Source of the DNA: Streptomyces sp. NBC_01294 | GTDB taxonomy: Bacteria; Actinomycetota; Actinomycetes; Streptomycetales; Streptomycetaceae | NCBI RefSeq assembly: GCF_035917235.1 | Contig: NZ_CP108423.1 | Span: 4,989,501 to 5,053,500 of the forward strand | DNA: 64,000 nt | Direction of reading: 5' to 3' | In this document: piece by piece, positions 9,991-19,267 of the stretch | Layout: each line of letters begins with the position of its first letter | Position numbering within the stretch: the stretch's first letter is position 1 | Translations under genes and position numbers: made by a program | Notes under the pieces: model-generated | Seen by the model: only the letters and a program-made list of their open reading frames with translations | Database searches by the model: none | What the model was told of the DNA's origin: nothing

Positions 9991-10476
9991 ATGGCTAAGG
10001 AAAAAGGGCGCAAGCTGATCGCCCAGAACAAGAAGGCGCGGCACGACTACACGATCATCGACACCTACGAGTGCGGTCTCGTGCTCACGGGGACCGAGGT
10101 CAAGTCCATGCGCCAGGGCCGGGCCTCGCTGGTGGACGGCTTCGTGTCGGTGGAGGGCGGGGAGGCCTGGCTCTACAACGTGCACGTGCCGGAGTACAGC
10201 CAGGGCACCTGGACCAACCACAGCGCCCGGCGCAAGCGCAAGCTCCTCATGCACCGGGAGGAGATCGACAAGCTGGAGCGCAAGTCGGAGGAGACGGGTC
10301 ACACGATCGTGCCCCTGTCGCTGTACTTCAAGGACGGCCGAGCGAAGGTCGAGATCGCGCTGGCGAAGGGCAAGAAGGAGTACGACAAGCGCCAGACCAT
10401 GCGGGAGAAGCAGGACACCCGCGAGACGAACCGGACGATCTCGGCGATTCGCCGCCGTCAGCGGGGTACGGTTTAA
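9991..10476 (+). CDS. smpB: SsrA-binding protein SmpB
   Basis: 161-residue RNA-binding protein that delivers tmRNA to stalled ribosomes. It shows the conserved core [24 protein letters not shown] and a basic C-terminal tail. It lies 84 bp upstream of ssrA, its RNA partner. The start is 18 bp after the S41 protease stop. Confidence 0.97.
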   Translation: MAKEKGRKLIAQNKKARHDYTIIDTYECGLVLTGTEVKSMRQGRASLVDGFVSVEGGEAWLYNVHVPEYSQGTWTNHSARRKRKLLMHREEIDKLERKSEETGHTIVPLSLYFKDGRAKVEIALAKGKKEYDKRQTMREKQDTRETNRTISAIRRRQRGTV

Positions 10477-10560
10477 TCTCCTGGCACGCGGTGGTCCACT
10501 TCGCGTACCATGGCGTCAGCACCCCCCGCTTGCGGGTGGAGCACATTGTTAAAAAAACAT

Positions 10561-10949
10561 GGGGATGATCGGTTTCGACAGCGGATGTCGATGCAGGGGA
10601 AGCGAGCCGAGGAAGCGGCAATGATCTCGCAAACCACATGTCGCAAACAATAATCGCCAACTCCAAGAGCGATAACTCCCGCTTCACCCTCGCTGCCTAA
10701 TAACAGTGAGCTGAAGCCTCTGTGAGGAGCGTCAGCCCGGAAGTGGTCCCGGTCCGGATCCTGGCGTCAATTAGGGATCTAAACCTCTAGCCCCGGTCAC
10801 GGGGGTTGGAGGGAAACCAAACAGTGACTGAGCCCGTCGGAGACTTGTCCGTGTGATCTCCGGGGCTGAGAAAAGCGCAGCGGACTGCGCTCGGAGAAGC
10901 CCTGCTTCTGCACCGTTGGACGCGGGTTCGATTCCCGCCATCTCCACTC
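10561..10949 (+). ncRNA. ssrA: Transfer-messenger RNA (tmRNA)
   Basis: The 5' end GGGGATGATCGGTTTCGACA pairs with CATCTCC at 10939-10945 to give the tRNA-like acceptor stem; the T-arm GGGTTCGATTCCC precedes it. The mature end is near 10946, without an encoded CCA. The tag frame resumes at GCC 10656 and reads ANSKSDNSRFTLAA followed by two stop codons (TAA TAA at 10698), with the LAA end that targets proteins to ClpXP. Located directly after smpB. Confidence 0.96.
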
Positions 10950-10963
10950 ATCCCATGTGGGCA

Positions 10964-10995
10964 AAGGCCCCGCAGCCTCTCGGCTGCGGGGCCTT
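10964..10995. terminator. ssrA terminator (copy 1 of a duplicated hairpin)
   Basis: Perfect stem AAGGCCCCGCAGCC / GGCTGCGGGGCCTT with a 4-base loop, just after tmRNA. It also ends the minus-strand yefM transcript. A 42-bp block including it (10961-11002) is repeated at 11388-11429 with one mismatch. Confidence 0.9.
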
Positions 10996-10997
10996 CG

Positions 10998-11045
10998 TCA
11001 TGTCTGGAACAATCCCACCCGGGTTGCGAAGTGGACACTCCTCAC
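10998..11045 (-). pseudogene. Remnant of YoeB-type toxin (first few codons only)
   Basis: A GTG overlapping the yefM stop (GTGA) opens a 15-codon frame starting VRSVHF. This closely matches the N-terminus VRSVNF that I recall for the M. tuberculosis YoeB toxin RelK. After about six codons the match is lost and the frame stops at the ssrA terminator flank. The toxin body is gone, so the antitoxin is an orphan. Confidence 0.6.
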
Positions 11046-11317
11046 TCCTCGCCTCCGGCCAGCTCCCTCAGCTCATCCAGTGTCTTCATGAACGTGGACG
11101 CGCCCTCCCGGTCGCGTGCGACAGCTTCCATCAGCTGCTGGGCATTGGCGGGGGAGCGCAGAAGGTGGACGGTCTCCTGCCAGGAGTCGTAGTCGTCGGC
11201 GGACATCAGGACGGCGTCACCGCTCTTTGAGGTGATGCGCACCGGGGTGTGGTCGGTGTTGACGCGCTCGATCAGGGGAAGCAGGGTCGCCCTGGCTTCG
11301 CTGGCGCTTATGGACAT
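11042..11317 (-). CDS. yefM: YefM/Phd-family antitoxin (orphan)
   Basis: 91-residue antitoxin with the N-terminal Phd/YefM DNA-binding fold (MSISASEARATLLPLIERVN ... PVRITSKSGDAVLMSADDYDSW) and an acidic, helical C-terminal half that would wrap the toxin. In intact modules it represses its own operon and neutralises the RelE-fold RNase YoeB. Here the yoeB gene that should follow with a GTGA overlap is reduced to a few codons. The gene lies between two near-identical 42-bp terminator repeats, a sign of recombination around the tmRNA 3' end. ATG at 11317 is chosen by family alignment. Confidence 0.88.
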   Translation of the reverse strand: MSISASEARATLLPLIERVNTDHTPVRITSKSGDAVLMSADDYDSWQETVHLLRSPANAQQLMEAVARDREGASTFMKTLDELRELAGGEE

Positions 11318-11390
11318 GGTGTCCGCTCCTCTCTGACTTGTACGAGTCTGCGGTACGGGACTGGTACTGAAAAACTGGTGCGAGTGTGCA

Positions 11391-11422
11391 AAGGCCCCGC
11401 AGCTTCTCGGCTGCGGGGCCTT
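11391..11422. terminator. Duplicated hairpin terminator (copy 2)
   Basis: Same stem as the ssrA terminator, at the 3' end of the minus-strand collagen-like gene. The surrounding 42 bp (11388-11429) match 10961-11002 with one mismatch. Confidence 0.85.
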
Positions 11423-11444
11423 CGTCATGCCCGGCTGGTTGGCG

Positions 11445-12608
11445 TCAGCAGAACGGCACCTTGTTGAGGTTCAGGGCGTAGCGGGCGGAGATCCAGCCGC
11501 TGCCGTCGGCGAGCTTGTACCAGATCGAATTGCCTTCGACGTTCTGGCCGTTGACCTTGCACTGGAGCGCGACCACCGTGCCGGTCGGGATCTTGCCGTG
11601 CTGCTTGTAGTGGGTGCCGGGGCCGGAGCGGACGCCGAGGCCCTTGCCGGGGGTGACGATCTTGGCCTTCGGGGTGTCGTGGTGGCCGCCGCCGCACTTG
11701 CAGTCGCCGGGCTTGCCGGTGTCGCCCTTCGGGCCCTTCGGCCCCTGGGGCCCCTTCGGTCCCTGCTGGCCGGGCCTCCCCTGGTCACCCTTGTGGCCCT
11801 TCGGCCCCTGCGGTCCCTTGGGGCCGGGCCTGCCCGGGTCGCCCTTCGGCCCCTGGGACGGGCCCTGTTCGCCCTGTGGCCCCCGGGGCCCCTGAGGTCC
11901 GACGGGTCCCTGCGGGCCCTTCGGTCCGCGGGGGCCGGCGGGTCCCGCGGCGCCGTTCTTGCCCGTGTCGCCGCGTTCGCCCCGGGGGCCCGCGTCGCCC
12001 TTCTCGCCGCGCTCCCCCTTGTCGCCCTTGTCGCCCTTGGGGCCGGGCTTGCCCTTGTGCCCGGGCCGTCCGTCGTGGCCCGGTTTGCCGTCGTGCCCGT
12101 CGTCTCCCTTGTCGCCCTTGGGGCCGGCCACCGCGGTGGCGACGGCGAACAGGGCGGGCGCGTGGACGTCGGTCGCCCACTCGCCGCCGGTCAGCGTCGT
12201 TCCTTCCGGGGCGTCCGCGTCGACCCGTACGGACACTCCCAGTTGGGTCTGCGCCTCCGCGGGGAACTGGAAGCCGGCGCGGGTTCCGGCGTCGCAGGTC
12301 AGCAGCCGGGCGTCGGCCGACCGCGTACAGGGAGCGGCGGCGCGGCGGCCGTTCCAGTAGAAGCGGGTCTCCGGGAAGGTCGTCCGGTCCGGAGCGGCGA
12401 TGCGGAAGGTTCCGCTGACGGCCGGTTCCGTCCCGCCCAGGGCGGCGATGACGACGCGGCCCGTCTTGCCGGGGGCGATCGAGGGTACGTAGGGCTGGGA
12501 GAACCGGAGCGTCGAGTCGGCGAGGGCCGGCGTCGCGGGCACCAGGGCGCCGGCGGTGACGGCCGCGACGATCAGGGCCGCGGACAGGGAGCGGGAAGCA
12601 GACAGCAA
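11445..12608 (-). CDS. Secreted collagen-like protein with C-terminal SH3-type domain
   Basis: 387-residue exported protein. A Sec signal peptide (about residues 1-30, ending PALA) precedes a globular domain (to about 160) with two Cys that may pair. Then comes a collagen-like stretch of about 45-50 Gly-X-Y triplets (about 164-312) rich in GPKGDKGD and GPKGPQGP. The C-terminal domain (about 325-387: [19 protein letters not shown] ... [20 protein letters not shown]) is a bacterial SH3b domain that may bind cell wall. The start is TTG at 12608, supported by GGAGGA seven bases upstream; no nearby ATG fits. The Gly-X-Y tract could form a surface trimer. Role unknown. Confidence 0.85.
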   Translation of the reverse strand: MLSASRSLSAALIVAAVTAGALVPATPALADSTLRFSQPYVPSIAPGKTGRVVIAALGGTEPAVSGTFRIAAPDRTTFPETRFYWNGRRAAAPCTRSADARLLTCDAGTRAGFQFPAEAQTQLGVSVRVDADAPEGTTLTGGEWATDVHAPALFAVATAVAGPKGDKGDDGHDGKPGHDGRPGHKGKPGPKGDKGDKGERGEKGDAGPRGERGDTGKNGAAGPAGPRGPKGPQGPVGPQGPRGPQGEQGPSQGPKGDPGRPGPKGPQGPKGHKGDQGRPGQQGPKGPQGPKGPKGDTGKPGDCKCGGGHHDTPKAKIVTPGKGLGVRSGPGTHYKQHGKIPTGTVVALQCKVNGQNVEGNSIWYKLADGSGWISARYALNLNKVPFC

Positions 12609-12655
12609 GGGGTGTTCCTCCGCAAAGGGAAGGGCGCTGGGGAAGGCACCCCCAG

Positions 12656-13981
12656 TTATTGCGGATCGCGCGCGGCCGCCGTGCGTACCACGCGGGCATG
12701 ATCACTCGGCCGCCGCATGAATCGGCCCGGCACGGTCGTCGCGAGGGCGAGCAGCGCGGCCGTGGTGGGCACCGCATAGGCGGCGGTCGGGCCCACGTTC
12801 TCCACGGCCCAGCCGGTGGCGGCCGCGCCGACCGCGATGCCCGCGAAGATGGCGGTGACCGCGAGGGTCATGCCCTCGTTGAGGCGTCCCTCGGGGGTCA
12901 GGGCGTGGACCCGGGACATCGCCGTGACCATCGTCGGGGCGGTGGCCATGCCGGCCAGCAGGAGCGCGCAGGCGAGTGCGGGCAGCGAGCCGGTGGCCGC
13001 CGCGGCCCAGGGGAGGGCCATGAGGACGGCCAGGGCGCACACGCAGGCCTTCAACGAGCGGGGGCGCAGGGTGCCGTAGAGCAGACCGGCCGCGCAGGAG
13101 CCCGCCGCCTGGAGGGCCAGGACCAGGCCGGAGGCGGCGCCCAGCCCCCGGGCGTCGAGGTGGGCGATCGAGGCGATCTCCATCGAGCCGAAGATCACGC
13201 CCGTGATGAGGAAGAGGGGCAGCAGCGGGCCGAGGGCGCGCAGCGGTGAGCCGCGCCGGGGCGCCGCCGTGACCGGGGGCTGGGTGGAGCGGCAGGAGGT
13301 GAAGACCAGCATGCCGGTGAGCAGCAGGGCGGCGGCGGCGAGGGTGCCCGCCTCGGGGAAGACGGCGCCGCAGAGGAAGGCCGCCAGGACCGGGCCGAGC
13401 ATGAAGCACATTTCGTCGGCGGCCTGTTCGAAGGACATCGCCGTGTGGTGCGAGGCCGGGGAGTCGCGCAGCAGGTGGGTCCAGCGGGCGCGGGACATGC
13501 CGCCGATGTTGGGGGTGGTGGCGGTCGCGGCGTACGCGGCGAAGAGGGTCCAGGCGGGGGCCCCGGTACGGACGCACGCGATCAGGGCCAGCGAGCCGAG
13601 GACCGCGATCAGGGTGGCCGGGACGGCGATCCGGGCCTGGCCGTGGCGGTCGATCAGCCGGGCGGTCCAGGGTGCGACCAGCGCCGTGGCGGCCAGGCCG
13701 GTCGCCGTGACCGCGCCGGCGAGGGCGTACGAGCCGCGCTGGCCGGCGATCATCATGACCGCGCTGACGCCGAACATGCCCATGGGGAGCCGGGCGAGCA
13801 GGTTCCCGGCGGTGAACCCGCGGGCGCCGGGCAGGGCGAACAGGCGGCGGTACGGGCCCTGGGGCCCCCGGCCCGGCCGGGGGGAGCGGGCGGAACGCGC
13901 GGGCGCGGCGGCGAGGACGAGGGTGTTGCCGGTGACGGTCATGCGGGGCGCACGGGCGGTGGTCGTGGTCGAGGCGGGCAT
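12656..13981 (-). CDS. MFS transporter
   Basis: 441-residue major facilitator protein with about 12 transmembrane helices and a 45-residue hydrophilic N-terminal tail. The A-type loop reads [18 protein letters not shown]. The substrate is not predictable; family members are usually exporters of small molecules or drugs. It is divergent from the LysR-type gene across 84 bp, the common layout for a LysR regulator and its target. ATG 13981 was kept; ATG 13942 is an alternative 13 codons later, and neither has a strong ribosome binding site. Confidence 0.85.
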   Translation of the reverse strand: MPASTTTTARAPRMTVTGNTLVLAAAPARSARSPRPGRGPQGPYRRLFALPGARGFTAGNLLARLPMGMFGVSAVMMIAGQRGSYALAGAVTATGLAATALVAPWTARLIDRHGQARIAVPATLIAVLGSLALIACVRTGAPAWTLFAAYAATATTPNIGGMSRARWTHLLRDSPASHHTAMSFEQAADEMCFMLGPVLAAFLCGAVFPEAGTLAAAALLLTGMLVFTSCRSTQPPVTAAPRRGSPLRALGPLLPLFLITGVIFGSMEIASIAHLDARGLGAASGLVLALQAAGSCAAGLLYGTLRPRSLKACVCALAVLMALPWAAAATGSLPALACALLLAGMATAPTMVTAMSRVHALTPEGRLNEGMTLAVTAIFAGIAVGAAATGWAVENVGPTAAYAVPTTAALLALATTVPGRFMRRPSDHARVVRTAAARDPQ

Positions 13982-14065
13982 GGGAAAAGCCTCGGGCCGC
14001 CTCCCCGCCCCGGTCCAACACCTGTTCCGAGGCCATTCACCCGGATTTGTTGTTAGTCTCCGGGG

Positions 14066-15040
14066 ATGATGCCCCGTGATGTGGACCCCCGGCTGCTGCG
14101 CGGGTTCGTCGCGGCCGCCGAGGAACTGCACTTCACCCGCGCCGCCGCCCGCCTCTACGTCGCCCAGCAGGCGCTCAGCCGCGACATCCGGCGGCTCGAA
14201 CAGGTCCTGGGCACCTCGCTGTTCGTACGGACCACCCGGCAGGTGGAGCTGACCGCCGACGGGCAGCGGCTGCTGCCGCCGGCCCGGCGCGTGCTGCGCG
14301 CGCACGAGGAGCTGGCCGCCGCCTTCGGCCGGAACGCCGAGCCCCGCCCGCTGCTCGTCGACCTGAACACCGACGGGCCCGGCACCGGCCGCACGGTCCT
14401 GGAGCGGGCCCGCGAACTCGCCCCGGACTGCGAGCTGATGGCCCGCTTCGAGAGCGGGCTCACCCACGCCGCCGCCGAGATCGCGGCCGGGCGGCTCGAC
14501 GTCTCCTTCGGGTACGCCGACGGACTGGACCCGGTGCTGCGGGCGCCGCTCGCGCGCAGCCCCGTACGGTACGAGCCGCTCGCCGTGCTGCTGCCCGAGG
14601 GGCACGCCCTGGCCGGGCAGGCGTCCGTACCGCTGGACGCGCTCGCCGGGGAGACCGTGTACGTGGGCGCCGGGAACCCGCGGACGCTGGAGTGGACGGG
14701 GCTGGCGCGCGAGCTGTTCGCCGGGCGGGGGATCCTCATGGCGCCGCCCGCGCCGGTCGCCGTGGGCAAGGACGAGTTCCGCCGGGTCATGGCCAAGACC
14801 CGAAATCCGGTGCTGGCGACCGTGGACTTCCTGGACATGCCGGGATGCGTGAAGCTGCCGCTGACCGATCCGGTGCCGCTGTCACCGCTGTCGATGGTGT
14901 GGCGCGAGGGCCTGCGCCACCCCGGGCTGGACGCCCTGCTTGCCGCGGCCGCCGAACTGGCGGCCGAGCGGGGATGGCTCGAACAGCCGCCCGGCAGCCG
15001 TCTGCCCGCACGGCTCACACACGGCCCGGGCGGTGGGTGA
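14066..15040 (+). CDS. LysR-family transcriptional regulator
   Basis: 324-residue LTTR. The N-terminal winged helix-turn-helix is clear (RLLRGFVAAAEELHFTRAAARLYVAQQALSRDIRRLEQVLG). The C-terminal substrate-binding domain spans about residues 95-300. It probably controls the divergent MFS gene from the shared 84-bp gap. The ligand is unknown. Two ATG codons in a row (14066, 14069) could serve as start. Confidence 0.9.
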   Translation: MMPRDVDPRLLRGFVAAAEELHFTRAAARLYVAQQALSRDIRRLEQVLGTSLFVRTTRQVELTADGQRLLPPARRVLRAHEELAAAFGRNAEPRPLLVDLNTDGPGTGRTVLERARELAPDCELMARFESGLTHAAAEIAAGRLDVSFGYADGLDPVLRAPLARSPVRYEPLAVLLPEGHALAGQASVPLDALAGETVYVGAGNPRTLEWTGLARELFAGRGILMAPPAPVAVGKDEFRRVMAKTRNPVLATVDFLDMPGCVKLPLTDPVPLSPLSMVWREGLRHPGLDALLAAAAELAAERGWLEQPPGSRLPARLTHGPGGG

Positions 15041-15047
15041 GACCAAG

Positions 15048-15086
15048 GTTTCCCGGCGGTCATCCGGCGGGGACCGAGGCCGAAAC
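15048..15086. promoter_or_regulatory. Possible GlnR-type operator upstream of narK
   Basis: On the minus strand, 15063-15048 reads ATGAC, six bases, GAAAC, which fits the GlnR half-site pattern gTnAC-n6-GaAAC. On the plus strand a second GAAAC lies at 15082-15086 with a poorer partner. The site is 52-90 bp before the narK start. GlnR and NnaR control of nitrate genes is established in S. coelicolor; this particular site is my inference. Confidence 0.4.
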
Positions 15087-15137
15087 GCGCCCTTCCTACG
15101 GTCGTCACCACGGACGCGACAGCTGTGGAGGCGTGTG

Positions 15138-16508
15138 ATGACCAGTACGACCGCACCGCGCAGGGGAGGCCGCTGGATCGAGCAGTGGGATCCCGAGGAC
15201 GAGACCTTCTGGAAGGAGACGGGGGAGCGGACCGCCCGCCGCAACCTCGTCTACTCCGTGCTCTCCGAGCACATCGGCTTCTCCATCTGGTCGCTCTGGT
15301 CCGTGATGGTCCTCTTCATGGGGCCCGAATACGGCATCGACCCCGCCGCAAAGTTCTTCCTGATCGCGACGGCGACCGTCGTGGGCGCGCTGGTGCGGGT
15401 GCCGTACACCTTCGCCGTCGCCCGCTTCGGCGGCCGGAACTGGACCGTCTTCAGCGCGCTGATGCTGCTCGCGCCGACGGTGGCCGCCCTGGTGGTGATG
15501 GAGCCCGGCACCTCGTACGGGACCTTCCTGCTCGTCGCGGCCCTCACGGGGGTGGGCGGCGGCAACTTCGCCTCCTCCATGACCAACATCAACGCCTTCT
15601 TCCCGCTGCGCAAGAAGGGCTGGGCCCTCGGCCTGAACGCCGGCGGCGGCAACATCGGCGTGCCCGTGGTGCAGTTGGCCGGACTCCTGGTCATCGCCAC
15701 CGCCGGAGCCACGCACCCGCGGCTCCTGCTCGCCGCCTACATCCCGCTGATCGTGATCGCGGCGGTGCTGGCGGCCGCGCGGATGGACAACCTGGCGCCC
15801 GTGCGCAACGACACCGGCGCGGTCCGCGAGTCCCTCAAGGACGCGCACACCTGGATCATGGCGTTCCTCTACATCGGGACGTTCGGCTCCTTCATCGGCT
15901 ACAGCTTCGCCTTCGGGCTGGTGCTCCAGACCCAGTTCGGCCGCACCCCGCTGCAGGCCGCCTCGCTGACCTTCATCGGACCGCTCCTCGGCTCGCTGAT
16001 CCGGCCGGTGGGCGGCGCGCTGGCGGACCGGTTCGGCGGGGCGCGGATCACCCTGGGCACGTTCGTGGCGATGGCGGCGGCGACCGGAGTGGTCGTCTTC
16101 GCCTCGGAGCGGTCCTCGCTGCCGGTCTTCCTCGTCGGGTTCGTGGCGCTGTTCGTCCTGAGCGGGCTCGGCAACGGGTCGACGTACAAGATGATCCCGG
16201 GCATCTTCCAGGCGAAGGCGCTGGCGCGCGGGATGAGCGGCGAGACCGCGGCGGCCTACGGGCGGCGGCTCTCCGGGGCCGCCATGGGCCTGATCGGGGC
16301 GGTCGGGGCGCTCGGCGGGCTGGGCATCAACCTGGTCTTCCGGGAGGCGTTCCTCACCTCCGGCTCGGGCACGGCGGCCTTCGTCACCTTCCTCGCCTTC
16401 TACGCCGTGTGCTGCGCGGTGACGTGGGCGGTATACCTTCGCCGGCCGGCGGCCGCGGTGATCCAGACCACCGGGGTCGAGACGAAACCGCAGCTCACGT
16501 CGGTGTAA
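15138..16508 (+). CDS. narK: Nitrate/nitrite transporter NarK
   Basis: 456-residue MFS protein of the nitrate/nitrite porter family, importing nitrate or exporting nitrite. The two nitrate-signature-like segments are present: ALTGVGGGNFASSMTNINAFFP followed by KGWALGLNAGGGNIGV, and FVALFVLSGLGNGSTYKMIPGIF in the C-half. ATG 15138 has GGAGG six bases upstream; the frame extends 66 codons further but overlaps the LysR gene. It is followed by nnaR, its likely regulator, as in S. coelicolor. Confidence 0.92.
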   Translation: MTSTTAPRRGGRWIEQWDPEDETFWKETGERTARRNLVYSVLSEHIGFSIWSLWSVMVLFMGPEYGIDPAAKFFLIATATVVGALVRVPYTFAVARFGGRNWTVFSALMLLAPTVAALVVMEPGTSYGTFLLVAALTGVGGGNFASSMTNINAFFPLRKKGWALGLNAGGGNIGVPVVQLAGLLVIATAGATHPRLLLAAYIPLIVIAAVLAAARMDNLAPVRNDTGAVRESLKDAHTWIMAFLYIGTFGSFIGYSFAFGLVLQTQFGRTPLQAASLTFIGPLLGSLIRPVGGALADRFGGARITLGTFVAMAAATGVVVFASERSSLPVFLVGFVALFVLSGLGNGSTYKMIPGIFQAKALARGMSGETAAAYGRRLSGAAMGLIGAVGALGGLGINLVFREAFLTSGSGTAAFVTFLAFYAVCCAVTWAVYLRRPAAAVIQTTGVETKPQLTSV

Positions 16509-16602
16509 CCCGGGCGAAATACAGGTGAACCGAGTCCGACACGCCGAGTTGACAGGCTCGGTCCACCCGTACCGCCCCCCTTGCGTCACTAGGCAGGTCA
16601 CG

Positions 16603-17778
16603 ATGGACGACACGAACACCGGTCCCCTCGCGGGCTTCACCGTCGGGGTGACCGCCGCCCGGCGGGCGGACGAGCTGATCGCGCTGCTGCGGCGGCGCGG
16701 AGCGGCGGTGCTGCACGCGCCGGCGCTGCGGATCGTGCCGCTCGCCGACGACAGCGAGCTGCTGGCCGCCACCAGGGAACTGATCGGCCGCGCACCGGAC
16801 GTGGTCGTGGCCACCACCGCCATCGGCTTCCGGGGGTGGATCGAGGCGGCCGACGGCTGGGGGGTCGGGGAGGAGCTGCTGGAGCGGCTGCGGGCCGCCG
16901 AACTGCTCGCGCGCGGACCGAAGGTGAAGGGGGCCATCCGGGCCGCCGGGCTCGTCGAGACCTGGTCCCCGGACTCGGAATCGCTCGCCGAGGTACTGCA
17001 GCGGCTGCTGTCGGCGGGGGTGGCCGGAAGGCGGATCGCGCTCCAGCTGCACGGGGAGCCGCTGCCCGGCTTCGTCGAGGCGCTGCGGGCCGGCGGGGCC
17101 GACGTGGTGGTCGTCCCGGTGTACCGGTGGATGGCGCCGGAAGACCTCGGGCCGCTGGACCGGCTGCTGGACGCGATGGTCGTCGGGGGCGTGGACGCCG
17201 TCAGCTTCACCTCGGCGCCGGCGGCGGCCTCGCTGCTGTCCCGCGCCGAGGAGCGGGGCGTACTGGAGGCCGTACTGGACGCGCTGCGCGGCAGGCTGCT
17301 GACCGCGTGCGTCGGTCCGGTGACCGCGCTGCCGCTGCAGGCGCACGGGGTGGGCACGGTGCAGCCGGAACGGTTCCGGCTGGGCCCGCTGGTGCAGCTG
17401 CTCTGCAAGGAGCTGCCCGGCCGGGCCCGGGTGCTGCCGGTGGCCGGGCACCGCGTGGAGCTGCGGGGGCACGCGGTCCTGGTGGACGACGTGCTGCGGC
17501 CGGTGCCGCCGGCCGGGATGGCCCTGCTGCGGGCGCTGGCCCGGCGGCCCGGCTGGGTGGTGTCCCGCGCGGAGCTGCTGCGGGCCCTGCCGGGCGCGGG
17601 GCGCGACGAGCACGCCGTGGAGACCGCGATGGCCCGGCTGAGGGCGGCGCTGGGGGCGCCGAACCTGATCCAGACGGTGGTCAAGCGGGGCTACCGGCTG
17701 TCGCTGGACGCGGGCGGCGACGCCAAGTACGGGGAGCTTCCCGTGGACGCCGTGACGGCCAGGGGCGTCCTCGGCTAG
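16603..17778 (+). CDS. nnaR: HemD-like/winged-helix regulator NnaR
   Basis: 391-residue fusion. Residues about 5-260 form a uroporphyrinogen-III synthase (HEM4) fold; about 290-375 form an OmpR-type winged helix (RPVPPAGMALLRALARRPGWVVSRAELL ... NLIQTVVKRGYRLS). This is the architecture of NnaR, a regulator of nitrate/nitrite assimilation that acts with GlnR in Streptomyces. The HEM4 part may sense a tetrapyrrole linked to sirohaem-dependent nitrite reductase, but this is inference. ATG 16603 was preferred to an upstream in-frame ATG at 16525 because of AGGCAGG and family alignment. It lies 94 bp downstream of narK. Confidence 0.87.
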   Translation: MDDTNTGPLAGFTVGVTAARRADELIALLRRRGAAVLHAPALRIVPLADDSELLAATRELIGRAPDVVVATTAIGFRGWIEAADGWGVGEELLERLRAAELLARGPKVKGAIRAAGLVETWSPDSESLAEVLQRLLSAGVAGRRIALQLHGEPLPGFVEALRAGGADVVVVPVYRWMAPEDLGPLDRLLDAMVVGGVDAVSFTSAPAAASLLSRAEERGVLEAVLDALRGRLLTACVGPVTALPLQAHGVGTVQPERFRLGPLVQLLCKELPGRARVLPVAGHRVELRGHAVLVDDVLRPVPPAGMALLRALARRPGWVVSRAELLRALPGAGRDEHAVETAMARLRAALGAPNLIQTVVKRGYRLSLDAGGDAKYGELPVDAVTARGVLG

Positions 17779-17787
17779 CGTGCCGGG

Positions 17788-18336
17788 ATGATCATTGACG
17801 GGGTGGAGATGAGGGGCCTCGCGCTCGGCGACGCCGCCGGGCTGGCCGAGGCGTTCGCGCGCAACCGGGCGTTCATGGCGTACGTGGAGCCGATCCGGTC
17901 GGACGCGTACTACACGGAGCAGGGGCAGCGGGAACGCATCGAGGGGGTCCTCGCCGAGCGGGAGGCGGGGCGGATCGTCCCGTACGTGTTCGTGGAGACG
18001 GCCACGGGTGCGCCCGTCGGCGCGATCAACCTCGGCAACATCGTGCGCGGGCCGCTGTGCAGCGGAGGCGTGGGCTACTGGGTCGACCCCGCCTGGCACG
18101 GCAAGGGGCTGGCCACCGCGGCGCTGGAGGAGGTCTGCCGGGCCGCCCGCGACGAGATCGGGCTGCACCGGGTGGAGGCCGGGACGCTGGTGGACAACCT
18201 GGCCTCGCAGCGGGTGCTGGCGAAGGCGGGCTTCGAGCGGTACGGCCTCGCGCCGCGCTACCTCCACATCAACGGTGCGTGGCGGGACCACCGCCTCTTC
18301 CAGCGCCTCCTGCACGACGACCCGCCGGCCCCTTAG
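17788..18336 (+). CDS. GNAT acetyltransferase, RimJ/RimL type
   Basis: 182-residue GNAT N-acetyltransferase. The acetyl-CoA loop region reads GVGYWVDPAWHGKGLATAAL and the C-terminal part HRVEAGTLVDNLASQRVLAKAGFERYG is typical of RimJ/RimL-like enzymes that acetylate protein N-termini or small amines. It starts 9 bp after nnaR, so the two are probably co-transcribed. Substrate not known. Confidence 0.88.
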   Translation: MIIDGVEMRGLALGDAAGLAEAFARNRAFMAYVEPIRSDAYYTEQGQRERIEGVLAEREAGRIVPYVFVETATGAPVGAINLGNIVRGPLCSGGVGYWVDPAWHGKGLATAALEEVCRAARDEIGLHRVEAGTLVDNLASQRVLAKAGFERYGLAPRYLHINGAWRDHRLFQRLLHDDPPAP

Positions 18337-18356
18337 GCGGGGTGCGGTGCGGTGAT

Positions 18357-18520
18357 GCGGGGCGCGCGGCGCCGTTGCCGGGGGCGCTGCCCCCGGACCC
18401 CCGCGACTCAAACGCCGGCGAGGCTGAGATTGCCTGCGGACGGCGCCGGCGAAATCCAGCCCCGCCGGCGTTTGAGGCGCGGGGTCTGGGGCGGAGCCCC
18501 AGGGGGCCGCGGAGCGGCCC
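18357..18520. repeat. Intergenic palindromic repeat cluster (second copy)
   Basis: Same dispersed unit as at 3.84-4.06 kb: a direct TCAAACGCCGGCGAGGCT (about 18,409) faces an inverted CCCGCCGGCGTTTGAGGCG (about 18,462-18,480) and is followed by a GGGGCGGAGCCCC hairpin. Confidence 0.7.
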
Positions 18521-18602
18521 GGACCGTACCGGTTCGGGGGCTTCCGCTGTGACCCGCCCGGGGGCAATCTGGTACGGCACCCCACGACGGGAGGCTGACG
18601 GC

Positions 18603-19163
18603 ATGCGGTTCGATTCCGGGCGGGTCTGCCTGGACCTGGTGGCCACCTTCACCCCGCACGAGTGGATCCGGGACGGCGACGAGCTGCGGCTGTGGCTCGC
18701 CGGGGCCGGGCTGGTGCCCGACCGGACGCCGCTCGCCCGGGTGGGGGCCGACTGGGTCGCCGCCTTCCGGGCCCTGCGCGGCGACGTGGAAACCCTCGTA
18801 CGGGCGGAGCTGCTCGGGAGCGATCCCGACGAGGACGCCCTCGCCCGGGTCAACGCGCTGGCCGCCGGACCACCCCCGGGCGTGTGCGCCGTACGGGACC
18901 AAGAAGGTCACCTCGTGCGGGAGTTGTGCGGCGGCGTGGAATGCGGCGCGCTGCTCGCCGCCGTCGCCCGCGACGCCGTCGAGCTGCTGACCGACCCCGG
19001 CGACCTCGCCCTGCTGCGGGCCTGCGAGGGCGACGGCTGCACCCGCGTCTACCTGGACACCTCCCGCGGACACCGGCGCCGCTGGTGCTCCAGCGAGCTG
19101 TGCGGCAACCGCGAGCGCGTCGCCCGGCACCGCCGCCGCGTCCTGGCGGCCGGATCGCACTAG
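18603..19163 (+). CDS. CGNR zinc-finger / ABATE-domain regulator
   Basis: 186-residue protein. The N-terminal ABATE-type domain (RVCLDLVATF ... WLAGAGL) is followed by a C-terminal CGNR zinc finger: C...C (CEGDGCTRVYLDTSRGHRRRWCSSELCGNRERVARHRRR), which should bind zinc and DNA. Such proteins are presumed stress-linked transcription regulators. ATG 18603 has GGGAGG upstream. It stands alone after a repeat cluster and before the helicase gene. Confidence 0.88.
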   Translation: MRFDSGRVCLDLVATFTPHEWIRDGDELRLWLAGAGLVPDRTPLARVGADWVAAFRALRGDVETLVRAELLGSDPDEDALARVNALAAGPPPGVCAVRDQEGHLVRELCGGVECGALLAAVARDAVELLTDPGDLALLRACEGDGCTRVYLDTSRGHRRRWCSSELCGNRERVARHRRRVLAAGSH

Positions 19164-19267
19164 GCGCCCGTACCACCCCGCGAGACCGGTTCCGGAACGG
19201 GCGTGCGGACAGGGGGCCGGGTCGCGTACGGTTGACGGTCGCCCATGCACGTCAGAAGGGGGCCTTG

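Noticed and set aside
11749..12111. Repeat region considered as a CRISPR or satellite
   Set aside because: The repetition is codon-level Gly-X-Y of a collagen-like protein, not spaced identical repeats.
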